A stretch of 64,000 nt of DNA, taken from contig JAILXT010000005.1 of NCBI GenBank assembly GCA_045430345.1, positions 310,001 to 374,000 of the forward strand, read 5' to 3'. The translations under genes and the position numbers were made by a program. Origin of the DNA: Agarilytica sp045430345 (lineage in GTDB: Bacteria; Pseudomonadota; Gammaproteobacteria; Pseudomonadales; Cellvibrionaceae). Positions 47,003 to 56,656 of the stretch are shown here, one piece after another (the stretch's first letter is position 1; the number at the start of each line of letters is the position of its first letter). The notes under the pieces were generated by a model. The model worked only from the letters and a program-made list of their open reading frames with translations, searched no databases and was not told the DNA's origin.

Positions 47003-49168
47003 ATGAGAATGCCATTCCGCCATCGTTTTACATTTGCGTTTTTGTCCTTTTTTTCACCAACCCCCTTATTCGCGGATCCAAGCGCTTCCCTTTACACGCT
47101 ACCCTTAGAAGACTTATTAAACGTACAAGTCATTACTACGTCTAAATATAAGGAAAATATTCAAGACTCCCCAGGTAACCTTTATGTATACAGCGCAAAA
47201 AAAATAAAGCAGCGTGGCTATCAAAATATTACAGATTTATTACAGAGCTTGCCGGGCGTTCACGTTCAGCAGTTTTCTATTCTGGGCCCATACAATACCG
47301 TCTCTTTTCGCGGCGCAATGGGCAACAATAAGTTTTTGATTCTTCAAAATGGGGTTCGCATTAGCTCACCTGGCGGTGAAATTACTGCCATAGGGCACAA
47401 CTACCCTCTTTACCACGCAAAACAAGTTGAAGTGCTGATGGGGCCAGCGTCGGTCGTATACGGGGCAGACGCCTTTATGGGGGTAATCAATATCATTACT
47501 CACGATTCCCGTTCAGCGAAAATTGAGAAAAATCAACATACCCTACTCATCAGCGCAGGAGAAGACGGCTACCAACGTCACAACGGGAATGCTCATTATA
47601 GAATTTCCAATACCACACACCTTAACCTCGGCGCTCAGCGCTATAATTCCCAGTCGTTGACCTTCGCAGAAGACTTCCCTGACCTCTATATTCCCGAAAA
47701 CCAAGATCATGATTTCCCAGACAACACAGCTCAACATGCATATATCGACGCGCAATTATGGGACAAATGGCAGCTTGGGATAAACTACGCCACTCACACA
47801 AATTCAACAGACTTTACCGCTCGCCCCGGCTTTAGTTCGTTTAGCAATGACGCCGTAGAAAATATTGCGCAGACCTCCGGTTATAGTCGATTTTCCACAC
47901 AGCTCTTTGAAACGCTAAACTCGCAAACATTGCTGACTGCAATCGTATATGAGCTTAAAAACGACTCCCATTTCAATAATCTTTTCAGTGGATATTCTCC
48001 TGGCTATAAGTACGCGAAAACAACACGTTATTCGCTGAACCAGGATTTCGACTTACAAATCCACGATAAGCATTTGGTTTCCGGTGGTTTAGTGTATGAC
48101 CGCTTCGACACCATTCCCAAAGGTCCTGATTTACCTTCGCCTTACGATACGAAACGATCAACCACAAATCAAAACTTATTTTACGGGGGCACCACCCTCC
48201 CCATAGAATTTTTTGATCAGCAATATCATAACGCTGGCGCATATATTCAAGATAATTGGTCGGTAAATGAAAAATTCAGGCTAGTTTCTGGTTTACGATA
48301 CGATCGTCACTCAATATATGGGGACGAGCTTAACCCCCGAATCAGCGCAATTTATCGCGGCGATAAAAAGAGCCTCTTCAAAGTCCTCTACGGGCACGCC
48401 TTCCTTGCTCCAGGGCCCGACCAAGCTTTCGCGAGTTTTGGCAGTTTTACTGGCGCACAGAATACGGATGGCGAATGGTTAAGTAATCCTTTTGCGCGCT
48501 TTCGCGTCCCAAACCCCGACCTCAACCCCGAACGCGTAAAAACGTTAGAACTGAGCTACGAAAATTGGTTGAGTGATACCACTCATATAAAAGTGGTCCC
48601 ATATCTAAGTAAAATTCACGACGTTATTCTGCTCAGCAACGACGAAACACCAGACCAAGTGATTCCCGGCGCAAGCCTTATTCAGACAAATAAATTTGAG
48701 AATGAGGGAAAATCCGAAATTCGAGGGCTCGATATTTCAATTGAAAATACAGGCAGTGGCGATACTTGGACAACGCAAAACTGGCTTTATCTCAGCTACA
48801 TGGACGGCAGTGTTGATGGTCCATCCGGGAAAAGCGACTTGCCGATGATAGCGAACGAAAAAATCACCGCAGGAAGCACTTTACGCTATCGCGATGCCTT
48901 ACAACTGACAACTAAACTCTTTTGGGTAGGGAAAGCAAATAGCAATAGAGACCCCAATACAAGCGAGATCGTTACTGTCCCATCTCACTTCCTTATGGAT
49001 GTCAGTGGTAGCTACCAATTAAGCCAGTCGATGTCATTCGTACTCGAAATACGAAATCTCTTTGATAGAAAATATGTTCACGCGCCATTTCCTCCGGCAT
49101 TCCCCTCATATAGAGTTGCGCCTCAACCGGGTAGATTAATGAGCGTCGGTTTGGAATTTAATTTTTAG
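47003..49168 (+). CDS. TonB-dependent outer-membrane receptor
   Basis: A 721-residue protein with a signal peptide (cleavage near LFA-DP, residue 24). The plug domain contains VQVITTSKYKENIQDSPGNLYVYSAKKIKQRGY, DLLQSLPGVHVQ and GPASVVYGADAFMGVINIIT. A 22-strand-type barrel follows, with IRNLFDRKYV near the end and C-terminal Phe. It imports a ligand such as a siderophore, vitamin or oligosaccharide with TonB energy; the vitamin B12/colicin-receptor-like plug does not fix the substrate. GGGG upstream of the ATG at 47003 is the ribosome binding site. It sits just downstream of the YdeP-like gene in the same direction. Confidence 0.88.
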   Translation: MRMPFRHRFTFAFLSFFSPTPLFADPSASLYTLPLEDLLNVQVITTSKYKENIQDSPGNLYVYSAKKIKQRGYQNITDLLQSLPGVHVQQFSILGPYNTVSFRGAMGNNKFLILQNGVRISSPGGEITAIGHNYPLYHAKQVEVLMGPASVVYGADAFMGVINIITHDSRSAKIEKNQHTLLISAGEDGYQRHNGNAHYRISNTTHLNLGAQRYNSQSLTFAEDFPDLYIPENQDHDFPDNTAQHAYIDAQLWDKWQLGINYATHTNSTDFTARPGFSSFSNDAVENIAQTSGYSRFSTQLFETLNSQTLLTAIVYELKNDSHFNNLFSGYSPGYKYAKTTRYSLNQDFDLQIHDKHLVSGGLVYDRFDTIPKGPDLPSPYDTKRSTTNQNLFYGGTTLPIEFFDQQYHNAGAYIQDNWSVNEKFRLVSGLRYDRHSIYGDELNPRISAIYRGDKKSLFKVLYGHAFLAPGPDQAFASFGSFTGAQNTDGEWLSNPFARFRVPNPDLNPERVKTLELSYENWLSDTTHIKVVPYLSKIHDVILLSNDETPDQVIPGASLIQTNKFENEGKSEIRGLDISIENTGSGDTWTTQNWLYLSYMDGSVDGPSGKSDLPMIANEKITAGSTLRYRDALQLTTKLFWVGKANSNRDPNTSEIVTVPSHFLMDVSGSYQLSQSMSFVLEIRNLFDRKYVHAPFPPAFPSYRVAPQPGRLMSVGLEFNF

Positions 49169-49194
49169 ATATCTCTCTCGAGGGAACTTCACGC

Positions 49195-49968
49195 TTAATT
49201 ATCTGGCTGCGAAGAAATTTTTACCGGTGGAAAATTGTTTAACTGGAATTTTTCTAAACCTTCCATTAGTTGCTTTGCGTTCTCGACATCCTTGTGTAAG
49301 GTCATATGAATGTCCAGACTGGATATGATACGGCTATCGATCTCTGGCAAAGGGTATTTTTGTAAAGCTTTAGATACTGGGCGCGTATAACCCAGCACAT
49401 AATCTAATTCCCTAACGTCTAATACTTTTAAGGCTTGCTCCATGCTACTTACCTGAACCGCGTAGATTTCATTCTTGGGGTCATAGATAAAATCCCGCAA
49501 GCCGCCATAACTGTAGCCACGAATAATCACGATGCTTTTACCCGCCAAATCATCACGGCCGCTAAATGTGCCCATGGGCTTTGTCGAATAGGCACGCAAC
49601 TCCAAATGATCAATGGGCTCTTTTGAAATATAAACATTGTCGTTATATAACTCGTTAGTCGCCAAGCCAAACCAAAAATCCACTTCGCCAGAACCAACCA
49701 GTTTCACTGCCCGTTTAGGCGGCAAGGACACAGGCTTTATATCGTAGCCAATAGCTGCACCTAGCTCCCTGGCCATATCGATGAAAGGGCCACGGCCTTG
49801 GCCATCTGGGTAGGTGTGATAAAAAGGCGCGAATTCGATATAGCCAAAGGTCAAAATAGGCTTATCCGCAAAGCCATGTGACGCCAAGGTTATTGCTAGC
49901 AAGCCAAGGATATGGCGCGTCGGACGACGAAACATTCCGATAAGGGACCGTAAAGAAAGACCAATCAT
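49195..49968 (-). CDS. Periplasmic substrate-binding protein (SBP_bac_3-like)
   Basis: A 257-residue protein with a signal peptide (HILGLLAITLASHGFA, cleavage before DKP). A type 2 periplasmic binding fold follows: LTFGYIEFAPFYH, GPFIDMARELGAAIGY, GEVDFWFGLATNELY, GKSIVIIRGYSYGG and ALKVLDVRELDYVLG. It resembles amino-acid-type binding proteins, but no ABC permease or ATPase is adjacent. Solitary copies often act as sensory or orphan binding proteins. It is divergent from the histidine kinase gene 280 bases away, so it might feed that sensor; this is inference. ATG at 49968 is used; ATG at 49935 is also possible. Confidence 0.78.
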   Translation of the reverse strand: MIGLSLRSLIGMFRRPTRHILGLLAITLASHGFADKPILTFGYIEFAPFYHTYPDGQGRGPFIDMARELGAAIGYDIKPVSLPPKRAVKLVGSGEVDFWFGLATNELYNDNVYISKEPIDHLELRAYSTKPMGTFSGRDDLAGKSIVIIRGYSYGGLRDFIYDPKNEIYAVQVSSMEQALKVLDVRELDYVLGYTRPVSKALQKYPLPEIDSRIISSLDIHMTLHKDVENAKQLMEGLEKFQLNNFPPVKISSQPDN

Positions 49969-50248
49969 TCAATATTTATCTCTTCGTTATATAGCCATAA
50001 CGTATAACTGCCTGCGAAACAGCCTCAACAGAGTATAGTAATAGAAAAACGCGGCGTACAAAATATGATCCGCTTTTAAGTAAAAAGTTGCTTTTCACGA
50101 CAGAACAAAATGCATAGCGTGTGTTCTTCACCTAAACTATCCATAAGCACAAAGCTATCTCGCATTAAATGGTGCAATAACAATACACTGTGGCGACTCC
50201 GTGAACAGTGGTCTGCCGCGCATACTACCACCGGAAGCATTCCAATCC

Positions 50249-51898
50249 ATGTTACACAAAATTAGCTCCGGGAAATCAATCTCCAGGCGATTGTTGAAAA
50301 TCGTTTTCTCGATATATTTCATTCTCACAGTATTGATGACATCTTTACACATATTTCTTGAATACACCTCCACCAAAGACGACATACAACGTGAGCTATC
50401 CGTTACGGAACGAGCATTTGAGAGCAGCTTAGCGACATCTTTATGGATCCTAGACCTTTACCAATTGGAGATTACCGCCAATGGGATTACCAAAACCCCG
50501 CTAATAACGGGTATAGACATCACCGATGAAGAGGGGAACCTCGTCATTCAAAAAGGCAATTCGGATAAAAACCAAACCTCCGGAACAATCTGGCACGAGT
50601 TCCCACTGATAGTACAAACTAAAAAAAAGGCCCAAAGGGTCGGAGTTGTTCGCCTGTATTCTGACGAGAGTATTGTGTTCAATCGCATCAAGCTGGGCAT
50701 ACAGATACTGCTGATAAACGCTGCAATAAAAACCTTAATATTAGCCCTTCTCATCACCATCGTATTTAATCGACTGCTCACTAAACCCTTAGAAAAACTT
50801 GCGTTAGACGCGACAAACATTGACTTACACTCCATTCACAAAGACCGCATTAAGGTAGCATCCTCAGAAGAAAACGAACTCAAACTTCTGGAAGTCGCAC
50901 TCAACAATATGATGGAAAAAATTGGGGCATCTATCTCAAATTTAGATGCGCTCAACCAAGAATTAGAGAATAAAGTACAAGAACGTACTCGTTCACTCGA
51001 TACTGTGATTGTGCAGATGAAAGCAGATCAAGAACTTTTGGAAAAGGAAATATCCATCAGAAAACAGCGAGAGCTGGAATTGGAAGAAGGGCGAATAGCA
51101 CTGCAGTACTCGCTCGATGATCTAAAACTTGCGCAAGAACAGCTTATCGAATCGGAAAAAATGGCGTCACTGGGGTCCCTTGTTGCAGGCGTGGCACACG
51201 AAATAAATACTCCCGTGGGCATTAGCTTGACGGGCATTACCCATTTTCAATTTATGCTCGATAAACTCAACAAACAATATAAAGATGAAGCGCTTGAAGA
51301 ACCCCAGTTTGAAAAGTTTATTACCGATGCAAAAGAAATCGCCCGTTCAATTCATATTAGCCTGGACCGCGCAGCAAAACTCGTGAATAGCTTTAAGCGC
51401 GTCGCAGTGGATCAATCCACAGAATTATGGCGAACATTTAATTTCAAGGAGTATTTAGACGAAGTTCTACTGAGCTTGCAGAGTAAAATTAAGGCCAGTA
51501 AAGTCCAAGTAGAGTTGGAGTGTGACCCAACCATTGACCTCACCAATTACCCTGGATCTTGGTCTCAAATTATCACTAACTTTATCACCAACTCCTTAAC
51601 CCATGGATATAAAAAAGGTCAGGAAGGCATCATCAGCATCTCCGCTAAAGCTGAAGACGATAAGCTGAAATTCATTTATTGCGACGATGGCAACGGCATA
51701 CCAAACGACATAAAAACCAAAGTTTTTGATCCTTTTTATACTACGAATCGCGAAAATGGCGGTAGCGGTTTAGGCCTAAATATCGTATACAACATCGTCA
51801 CTCAGCAAATGGGTGGAACGATTAGCCTTGAAAGCAATAATGGCTCTGGCGTCATATTTACTATACTTGTTCCTATTGATATTTCCGGTTTACGGTAA
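50249..51898 (+). CDS. Membrane sensor histidine kinase
   Basis: A 549-residue kinase; ATG at 50249 is chosen because GGAAG lies about 12 bases upstream. Two membrane segments (about residues 13-36 and 150-175) bound a periplasmic sensor of about 115 residues. A HAMP-like linker and a long coiled coil (about 230-310) follow, then the HisKA box VAGVAHEINTP with the phospho-acceptor His. The ATPase domain has the N box TNFITNSLTHGY, CDDGNGIP and GSGLGLNIV. The gene is 7 bases upstream of a response regulator with HD-GYP output, so the pair forms a two-component system linked to c-di-GMP turnover. Confidence 0.88.
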   Translation: MLHKISSGKSISRRLLKIVFSIYFILTVLMTSLHIFLEYTSTKDDIQRELSVTERAFESSLATSLWILDLYQLEITANGITKTPLITGIDITDEEGNLVIQKGNSDKNQTSGTIWHEFPLIVQTKKKAQRVGVVRLYSDESIVFNRIKLGIQILLINAAIKTLILALLITIVFNRLLTKPLEKLALDATNIDLHSIHKDRIKVASSEENELKLLEVALNNMMEKIGASISNLDALNQELENKVQERTRSLDTVIVQMKADQELLEKEISIRKQRELELEEGRIALQYSLDDLKLAQEQLIESEKMASLGSLVAGVAHEINTPVGISLTGITHFQFMLDKLNKQYKDEALEEPQFEKFITDAKEIARSIHISLDRAAKLVNSFKRVAVDQSTELWRTFNFKEYLDEVLLSLQSKIKASKVQVELECDPTIDLTNYPGSWSQIITNFITNSLTHGYKKGQEGIISISAKAEDDKLKFIYCDDGNGIPNDIKTKVFDPFYTTNRENGGSGLGLNIVYNIVTQQMGGTISLESNNGSGVIFTILVPIDISGLR

Positions 51899-51905
51899 CA
51901 GCGGC

Positions 51906-53447
51906 ATGGCCCTCTTTAAAAAAACTTCGACCACACTAAAACAGCCACCCCAGGGGCCAGGCTGGAAGGTGCTAGTGGTCGACGACGAGCCCGAAGTACA
52001 CAACATCACCAAGCTAGCACTAGACGATTTTTCCTTTGAAAACAGAGCCTTACATATCATCAGTGCGTTTACCGGCATCGAAGCAAAACAAGCATTCGAG
52101 GATCATCCAGATATCGCGCTCGTCTTCTTAGATGTCGTGATGGAATCCGATGATGCCGGTTTAGCGGTGGTAAAACACATTCGCGAGCAGATCGGCAACA
52201 AATTCGTCCGTATCATATTACGTACCGGTCAACCCGGAAATGCGCCCGAACGAGACGTTATCGTCAACTATGACATTAATGATTACAAAGAAAAAACCAG
52301 TTTTGATAGTACCAAGCTATTCACTTCCACCTTCTCCGGGCTTCGCGCATATAACGATATTATGCGAGTGGAGGCCGCACGAAAAAGCCTAGACCGATAC
52401 CGTACCGGATTAGAAGAGGTCATTGACTCTTCCGCCAACTTATTTGAAATACGCTCCTTGAAGCAATTCGCCCGCGGCTTACTTGTGCAACTCGCTTCGA
52501 TCTTACATATCGACAAAAACACTCTGCTAGTGCGCTGTAATGGATGGACAGTTACCGAAAGCATGGGGAAGTACCAAGTACTCGCAGGAACAGGGTCATT
52601 TTGCGATAGCGTCGAATCTGACGAAATGCTGCCCGAGAATGTCGTCGACTATTTGGATCGGGCATGCCAGCAAAAAGAATGTATCTACGAAGGCGACAAG
52701 TTTGTTGGCTATTTCCCAACAAAAGTAGGAAAAATCAACCTTATCTACCTCGACGGCGTGTCCAATTTAGACGAGGTGGACAAACGCCTCATCCAAGTAT
52801 TTTCGAGCAACGTCACCATCGCATTTGACAACCTGTACTTGGACAAAGAAATTTTCGATACGCAATCAGAAATTATCGATACACTCGGCGATGTTGTTGA
52901 GAACCGTTCGAAAGAAACCGCCAATCATGTAAAACGCGTATCTCATTTATCTCGCATGCTTGCTCGCGCAAACGGCATGACGGAGGAAGAAGCCGATATT
53001 CTCTTTATGGCCGCACCAATGCACGATATTGGCAAAGTGGCTATCCCCGATAGGATTTTGTTAAAAGAAGGCAAACTGGATGCCGAAGAATGGACAATAA
53101 TGAAAACCCACGCGGAAATCGGCGAACAAATGTTTTCTCAATCTGCCCGCCCCGTTTTGCAAGCCGCCTCCATCGTCGCCGGGCAACACCATGAAAAATA
53201 TAACGGCAGTGGTTACCCTAGGGGCCTAAAGGGCAAAAACATTCATGTATATGGCCGTATCGTCGCCATTACCGATGTGTTCGATGCACTTTCCCATAAG
53301 CGCTGTTATAAAGAGGCATGGCCACAAGAGAAAGTGATCGAACTGCTAAAACAAGAACGAGGCGAACACTTAGATCCAAGCCTCGTCGATTTATTTCTCG
53401 ACAATCTCGATACCGTTAACGCTATCTCAACCAAATACCCTGACTAA
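51906..53447 (+). CDS. Response regulator with DUF3369 and HD-GYP phosphodiesterase domain
   Basis: A 513-residue protein starting at ATG 51906, after the kinase stop. The receiver domain (VLVVDDEPEVHN, phospho-acceptor Asp in VFLDVVM, Lys in YKEKTSF) is followed by a DUF3369 region with a GAF-like layout. The complete HD-GYP domain contains HDIGKVAIPDRIL, THAEIGEQM, QHHEKYNGSGYP and RIVAITDVFDAL. HD-GYP proteins degrade cyclic di-GMP and control biofilm, motility or secondary metabolism. All metal-binding and GYP residues are present, so activity is expected. The 3' end lies within a long hairpin that probably terminates the operon. Confidence 0.9.
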   Translation: MALFKKTSTTLKQPPQGPGWKVLVVDDEPEVHNITKLALDDFSFENRALHIISAFTGIEAKQAFEDHPDIALVFLDVVMESDDAGLAVVKHIREQIGNKFVRIILRTGQPGNAPERDVIVNYDINDYKEKTSFDSTKLFTSTFSGLRAYNDIMRVEAARKSLDRYRTGLEEVIDSSANLFEIRSLKQFARGLLVQLASILHIDKNTLLVRCNGWTVTESMGKYQVLAGTGSFCDSVESDEMLPENVVDYLDRACQQKECIYEGDKFVGYFPTKVGKINLIYLDGVSNLDEVDKRLIQVFSSNVTIAFDNLYLDKEIFDTQSEIIDTLGDVVENRSKETANHVKRVSHLSRMLARANGMTEEEADILFMAAPMHDIGKVAIPDRILLKEGKLDAEEWTIMKTHAEIGEQMFSQSARPVLQAASIVAGQHHEKYNGSGYPRGLKGKNIHVYGRIVAITDVFDALSHKRCYKEAWPQEKVIELLKQERGEHLDPSLVDLFLDNLDTVNAISTKYPD

Positions 53448-53463
53448 GCGCTTATCAGGGTAT
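53435..53463. terminator. Palindromic terminator overlapping the HD-GYP stop codon
   Basis: ATACCCTGA (53435-53443) pairs with TCAGGGTAT (53455-53463); the centre TAAGCGCTTA (53445-53454) is itself palindromic. The stop TAA lies inside. Only a short T stretch follows, so efficiency is uncertain. Confidence 0.55.
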
Positions 53464-53536
53464 TTCACCAAATTGCCCGTAAGCTCACTCATCGAATGGC
53501 CGCACCTGGGCCTACACGGATATAAACCATCGCCAA

Positions 53537-54301
53537 TTAGCTTAACCGTGTTCCGCCGTCTAGCCGATAACATGTCGCGTTCGCATATGAATTTTCGATA
53601 ATGTGTTTTACGAAACCAGCGAACTCGTCTGGCCTGCCCACGCGATTTGGGCTTAGCAAACCTTTCTTTAATGCAGCGATACCTTTCTCCGGGATGCCTT
53701 CCAATATTTCTGTTCCGAAAATCCCGGGCGCAATAGCAACACAACGGATATCATGTTCAGCTAAATCACGTGCAACCGGCAGCGTCAAACCAACAACGCC
53801 AGCTTTACTGGCTGCGTAGGCTGCTTGCCCCCTTTGCCCATCATACGCAGTAATGGAAGCCGTATTGATAATTACGCCCCGCTCACCACTTGCCTCATCG
53901 AGGCCATTCCCAATCATATGTTTTGCGGCAAGGCGTAAAATATTAAATGTGCCAGTTAAATTCACATCCATTACTTTTTGCCAAAGATCCAAATCATGCG
54001 CTTCGCCTTTTGAGACCACTCTGGCCGAGGAGGGAATACCTGCACAGTTAACCGTTGCACGCAGTGGACCAAACGTTTCTTTTGCTAGGTTTATCGCAGC
54101 GTCAATTTCTTTCGGGTTACGGATATCCACCCCCACACCGAGAGCGCGATCGCCTAATGTTTTGGCAATACATTTAACTGCGGATGCATTTAGGTCAGCA
54201 AAGACCACCGCGGCACCGTACTCGTGCAGCAACGTAGCGGTTGCTCGCCCCAACCCAGATGCCGCGCCAGTGACCATGACACAAATATTATCTAAAATCA
54301 T
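53537..54301 (-). CDS. Short-chain dehydrogenase, 3-hydroxyacyl-CoA dehydrogenase type
   Basis: A 254-residue classical SDR. It has TGAASGLG cofactor motif near residue 11, Asp36 after strand 2 (FADLN) favouring NAD, NCAG, an active-site Ser in NTASI and YAASK (Tyr-x-x-x-Lys). Overall it is close to type II 3-hydroxyacyl-CoA dehydrogenases (HSD17B10-like). It lies 92 bases after the acyl-CoA ligase on the same strand, with a TetR gene divergent upstream. The set looks like a small fatty-acid or branched-chain acyl-CoA catabolic unit, not part of the PKS locus. Confidence 0.85.
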   Translation of the reverse strand: MILDNICVMVTGAASGLGRATATLLHEYGAAVVFADLNASAVKCIAKTLGDRALGVGVDIRNPKEIDAAINLAKETFGPLRATVNCAGIPSSARVVSKGEAHDLDLWQKVMDVNLTGTFNILRLAAKHMIGNGLDEASGERGVIINTASITAYDGQRGQAAYAASKAGVVGLTLPVARDLAEHDIRCVAIAPGIFGTEILEGIPEKGIAALKKGLLSPNRVGRPDEFAGFVKHIIENSYANATCYRLDGGTRLS

Positions 54302-54393
54302 TGCTTCACCCTATTCTATTGAAGTAGTAAGTGGGAATAAAAACGATTAACCATGCTATGAATTATCCGGCTCACCTAAATTAATATTGACGG

Positions 54394-56070
54394 CTATGTT
54401 TTCACTACGATATTTTTGGACCCAATATTCGCTTGGGTTACCTCTTCACTCTTTTCCTGATACTGTTTTTTCAACGATGTTTTTAGTACCTTTCCCAAAG
54501 CATTACGAGGGAAGTCTTCCTTTTTAATCACTAGATCAGATACACGCTGATATTTCGCCAACTGATCATTCAGCCACACCATGAGCACACCTTTTTTGTA
54601 AGGAATTCCTTTTTTCAATGTGACAAATGCCACGGGTGTCTCGCCCCACTTTTCATTTTCTACACCGATAACCGATGCGTCCTGCACGGCCTCGTGGGAT
54701 AACAGTTTTGATTCGATATCGATAGGGAAAATATTCAATCCACCGGAGAGAATCATGTCTTTCGCTCGACCTCTTAGCGTCAGATATCCCTCGTCATCTA
54801 TCTCACCGATATCACCGGTCCTCAAAAACAGATGCCCTTTTTTATCCTTCCAAATAATGTCGTAGTTCTCGTCAGGACGATTGAGGTAACCTTCCATCAT
54901 ACTGACCGTACGCCCAACAACTTCACCCACGCCCTCACGGGTAATATCGTTACCATCTTCATCAATAATTTTTAATTCGCAACCGACCCATGCCCGCCCC
55001 ACAGAATGAGGGCGATCAATCATTTCAGAAGGGGAAATAATCGTGCCGACGCTTTCGGTAAACCCCCATAACTCATAAAGCTTTTCCCCACTGACCTCGC
55101 GTATTTTAGTCTTGATGACATCGGGCATTGGTGCACCGGCTGTCACGATACATTCAAATTTTTTAAATTTTGCTTTTTTATGTGCAGGGTCTGAAAGAAG
55201 CGCACGCGCTTGCGTGGGCACCATAAACGCGTGGGTAGGCTGATGAATTTTCATCATATTAAAAAACGCTTTAGTATCGAATGCGCCCATCACCAAGGTC
55301 GTTCCTCCCACGAGGATGGTTGGTAACATGACAACCCATGACCCGTTACTGCTCGGAGGCGTGGTAACCAAAGTGCGACACTGCGCATGAAAGCGCATAC
55401 CAATGGCTAACTCACTCGCAAAGCCAACTCTGGCCCCGTGGCTATGCACAATCCCCTTTGGTTTACCTGTGGTGCCCGATGAATAAATAACGTTGCAACG
55501 ATCATCTGCGATATGAATTACGGAAGGATCATGATCAACAACGTCGAAAACAAACGAGTCATATGCACACCATAAATGCGCTTGAGCGAACTCTTCGTCT
55601 TCAATTTCGTTCGGGCCCTGTTCAAATATTAAATTTAATGAGGGGTAGGACTTCTGCGCAGAAATTCCCATCGCACTGTAGTCATGGTCGACAAACATAA
55701 TATCGGTACCACAATCTCGTGCCAGACCTACAATATTTTTAGGGGTGAGTAATGTCGACAACGGACACGCAACACCACCCGCTCTCATCACCCCAAAGAC
55801 AACGATATAGGCCCATATATTATTACCGGCAAGAATGGCAATACGATCACCTTGCTTCATCCCTGCTCCGATCAATGCATTCGCTAAGGTATTAATTTTG
55901 AGGTTAAACTCACGCCAGCTGATGCTGTTTTCTGCATCGGCAAACGCAATATCTTTCGGCCGGGATTGTGCGTGCAAACCCACGATATCCGACATACTCA
56001 TAAACGGCGGAACAAACGGGCCTCGGTCTGGCAGCAATTTTGATATTTGCGAATTTGATGTATACGACAT
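54394..56070 (-). CDS. AMP-dependent acyl-CoA synthetase
   Basis: A 558-residue adenylate-forming ligase with YSSGTTGKPKG, the YELWGFTES motif, RTGDIGEIDDEGY, RGRAKDMILSGGLNIFP and a C-terminal Lys in ALGKVLK. Unlike the FAAL at 13930 it lacks the FAAL insertion and PPYHDMG signature, so it is expected to form acyl-CoA. Substrate is unknown (medium/long-chain or aromatic acid). It is the first gene of a minus-strand unit with the SDR and is divergent from the TetR regulator, the usual control of such catabolic genes. Confidence 0.87.
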   Translation of the reverse strand: MSYTSNSQISKLLPDRGPFVPPFMSMSDIVGLHAQSRPKDIAFADAENSISWREFNLKINTLANALIGAGMKQGDRIAILAGNNIWAYIVVFGVMRAGGVACPLSTLLTPKNIVGLARDCGTDIMFVDHDYSAMGISAQKSYPSLNLIFEQGPNEIEDEEFAQAHLWCAYDSFVFDVVDHDPSVIHIADDRCNVIYSSGTTGKPKGIVHSHGARVGFASELAIGMRFHAQCRTLVTTPPSSNGSWVVMLPTILVGGTTLVMGAFDTKAFFNMMKIHQPTHAFMVPTQARALLSDPAHKKAKFKKFECIVTAGAPMPDVIKTKIREVSGEKLYELWGFTESVGTIISPSEMIDRPHSVGRAWVGCELKIIDEDGNDITREGVGEVVGRTVSMMEGYLNRPDENYDIIWKDKKGHLFLRTGDIGEIDDEGYLTLRGRAKDMILSGGLNIFPIDIESKLLSHEAVQDASVIGVENEKWGETPVAFVTLKKGIPYKKGVLMVWLNDQLAKYQRVSDLVIKKEDFPRNALGKVLKTSLKKQYQEKSEEVTQANIGSKNIVVKT

Positions 56071-56656
56071 AGGCCTAACTCTCTCTTGTTATGCTTCTAC
56101 ACTGCTTATGTATGATTTTTTCTGTTCTTTTATGTGTAGCGTTTATTACTTTCCTTTTACGCTCCAGCTTCCTCTTCACTTCATCAACTGAGTCTGTGCC
56201 AGCTCATATTCAGCCATCCTCAAAAGGTAGCGATCAGGTGAACCCTGATAAAAATACCAACTTACCTTCGGTTTCCTTCCTGGCCACCGAAGGCAAGCTA
56301 CCGCACGGCATGGGCATCCCAGCCCTTTCGACACTCTAACAATCGAATTCCTACTGCCTTTTCTTCCAGGCATCCGACTCGCGCCGGCACATCTTGATCC
56401 CGGAACTTGCTAGCAATACGCATTAAAGGACGTTAAGTCTTTTTTCCGGCCCAACCCAAATATTAATTAATCGGTTAGTTAATTAATTATTCGGAAGTAT
56501 GTATCCATTCGGATATCATGTCAACACTGTGCGTACGTCGCAAAATGCGCCACAGGTTCAGCTAATAACTAAAAATAAAACAAATAATGACTAGCTACAC
56601 AGCGCTCACGGGGTATCTGAGCCGATTTGCATGCATACAAGAGAATTAATCCACCA
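56071..56656. other. Intergenic region between ligase and TetR genes
   Basis: 586 bases. It holds an AT-rich inverted repeat (56462-56487) near the TetR start. Between about 56180 and 56375 there is a GC-richer block whose minus strand reads as a 65-residue frame (ending near 56176) rich in basic residues and containing WYFYQGSPDRYLLR. It looks unlike neighbouring intergenic DNA and might be a gene remnant or a dispersed element, but I cannot identify it. Confidence 0.35.
56462..56487. promoter_or_regulatory. Candidate TetR operator
   Basis: ATTAATTAA (56462-56470) and TTAATTAAT (56479-56487) are perfect 9-bp arms with 8 bases (TCGGTTAG) between. It sits in the divergent promoter region 170 bases before the TetR start. 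The AT-rich arms make chance occurrence possible. Confidence 0.4.
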
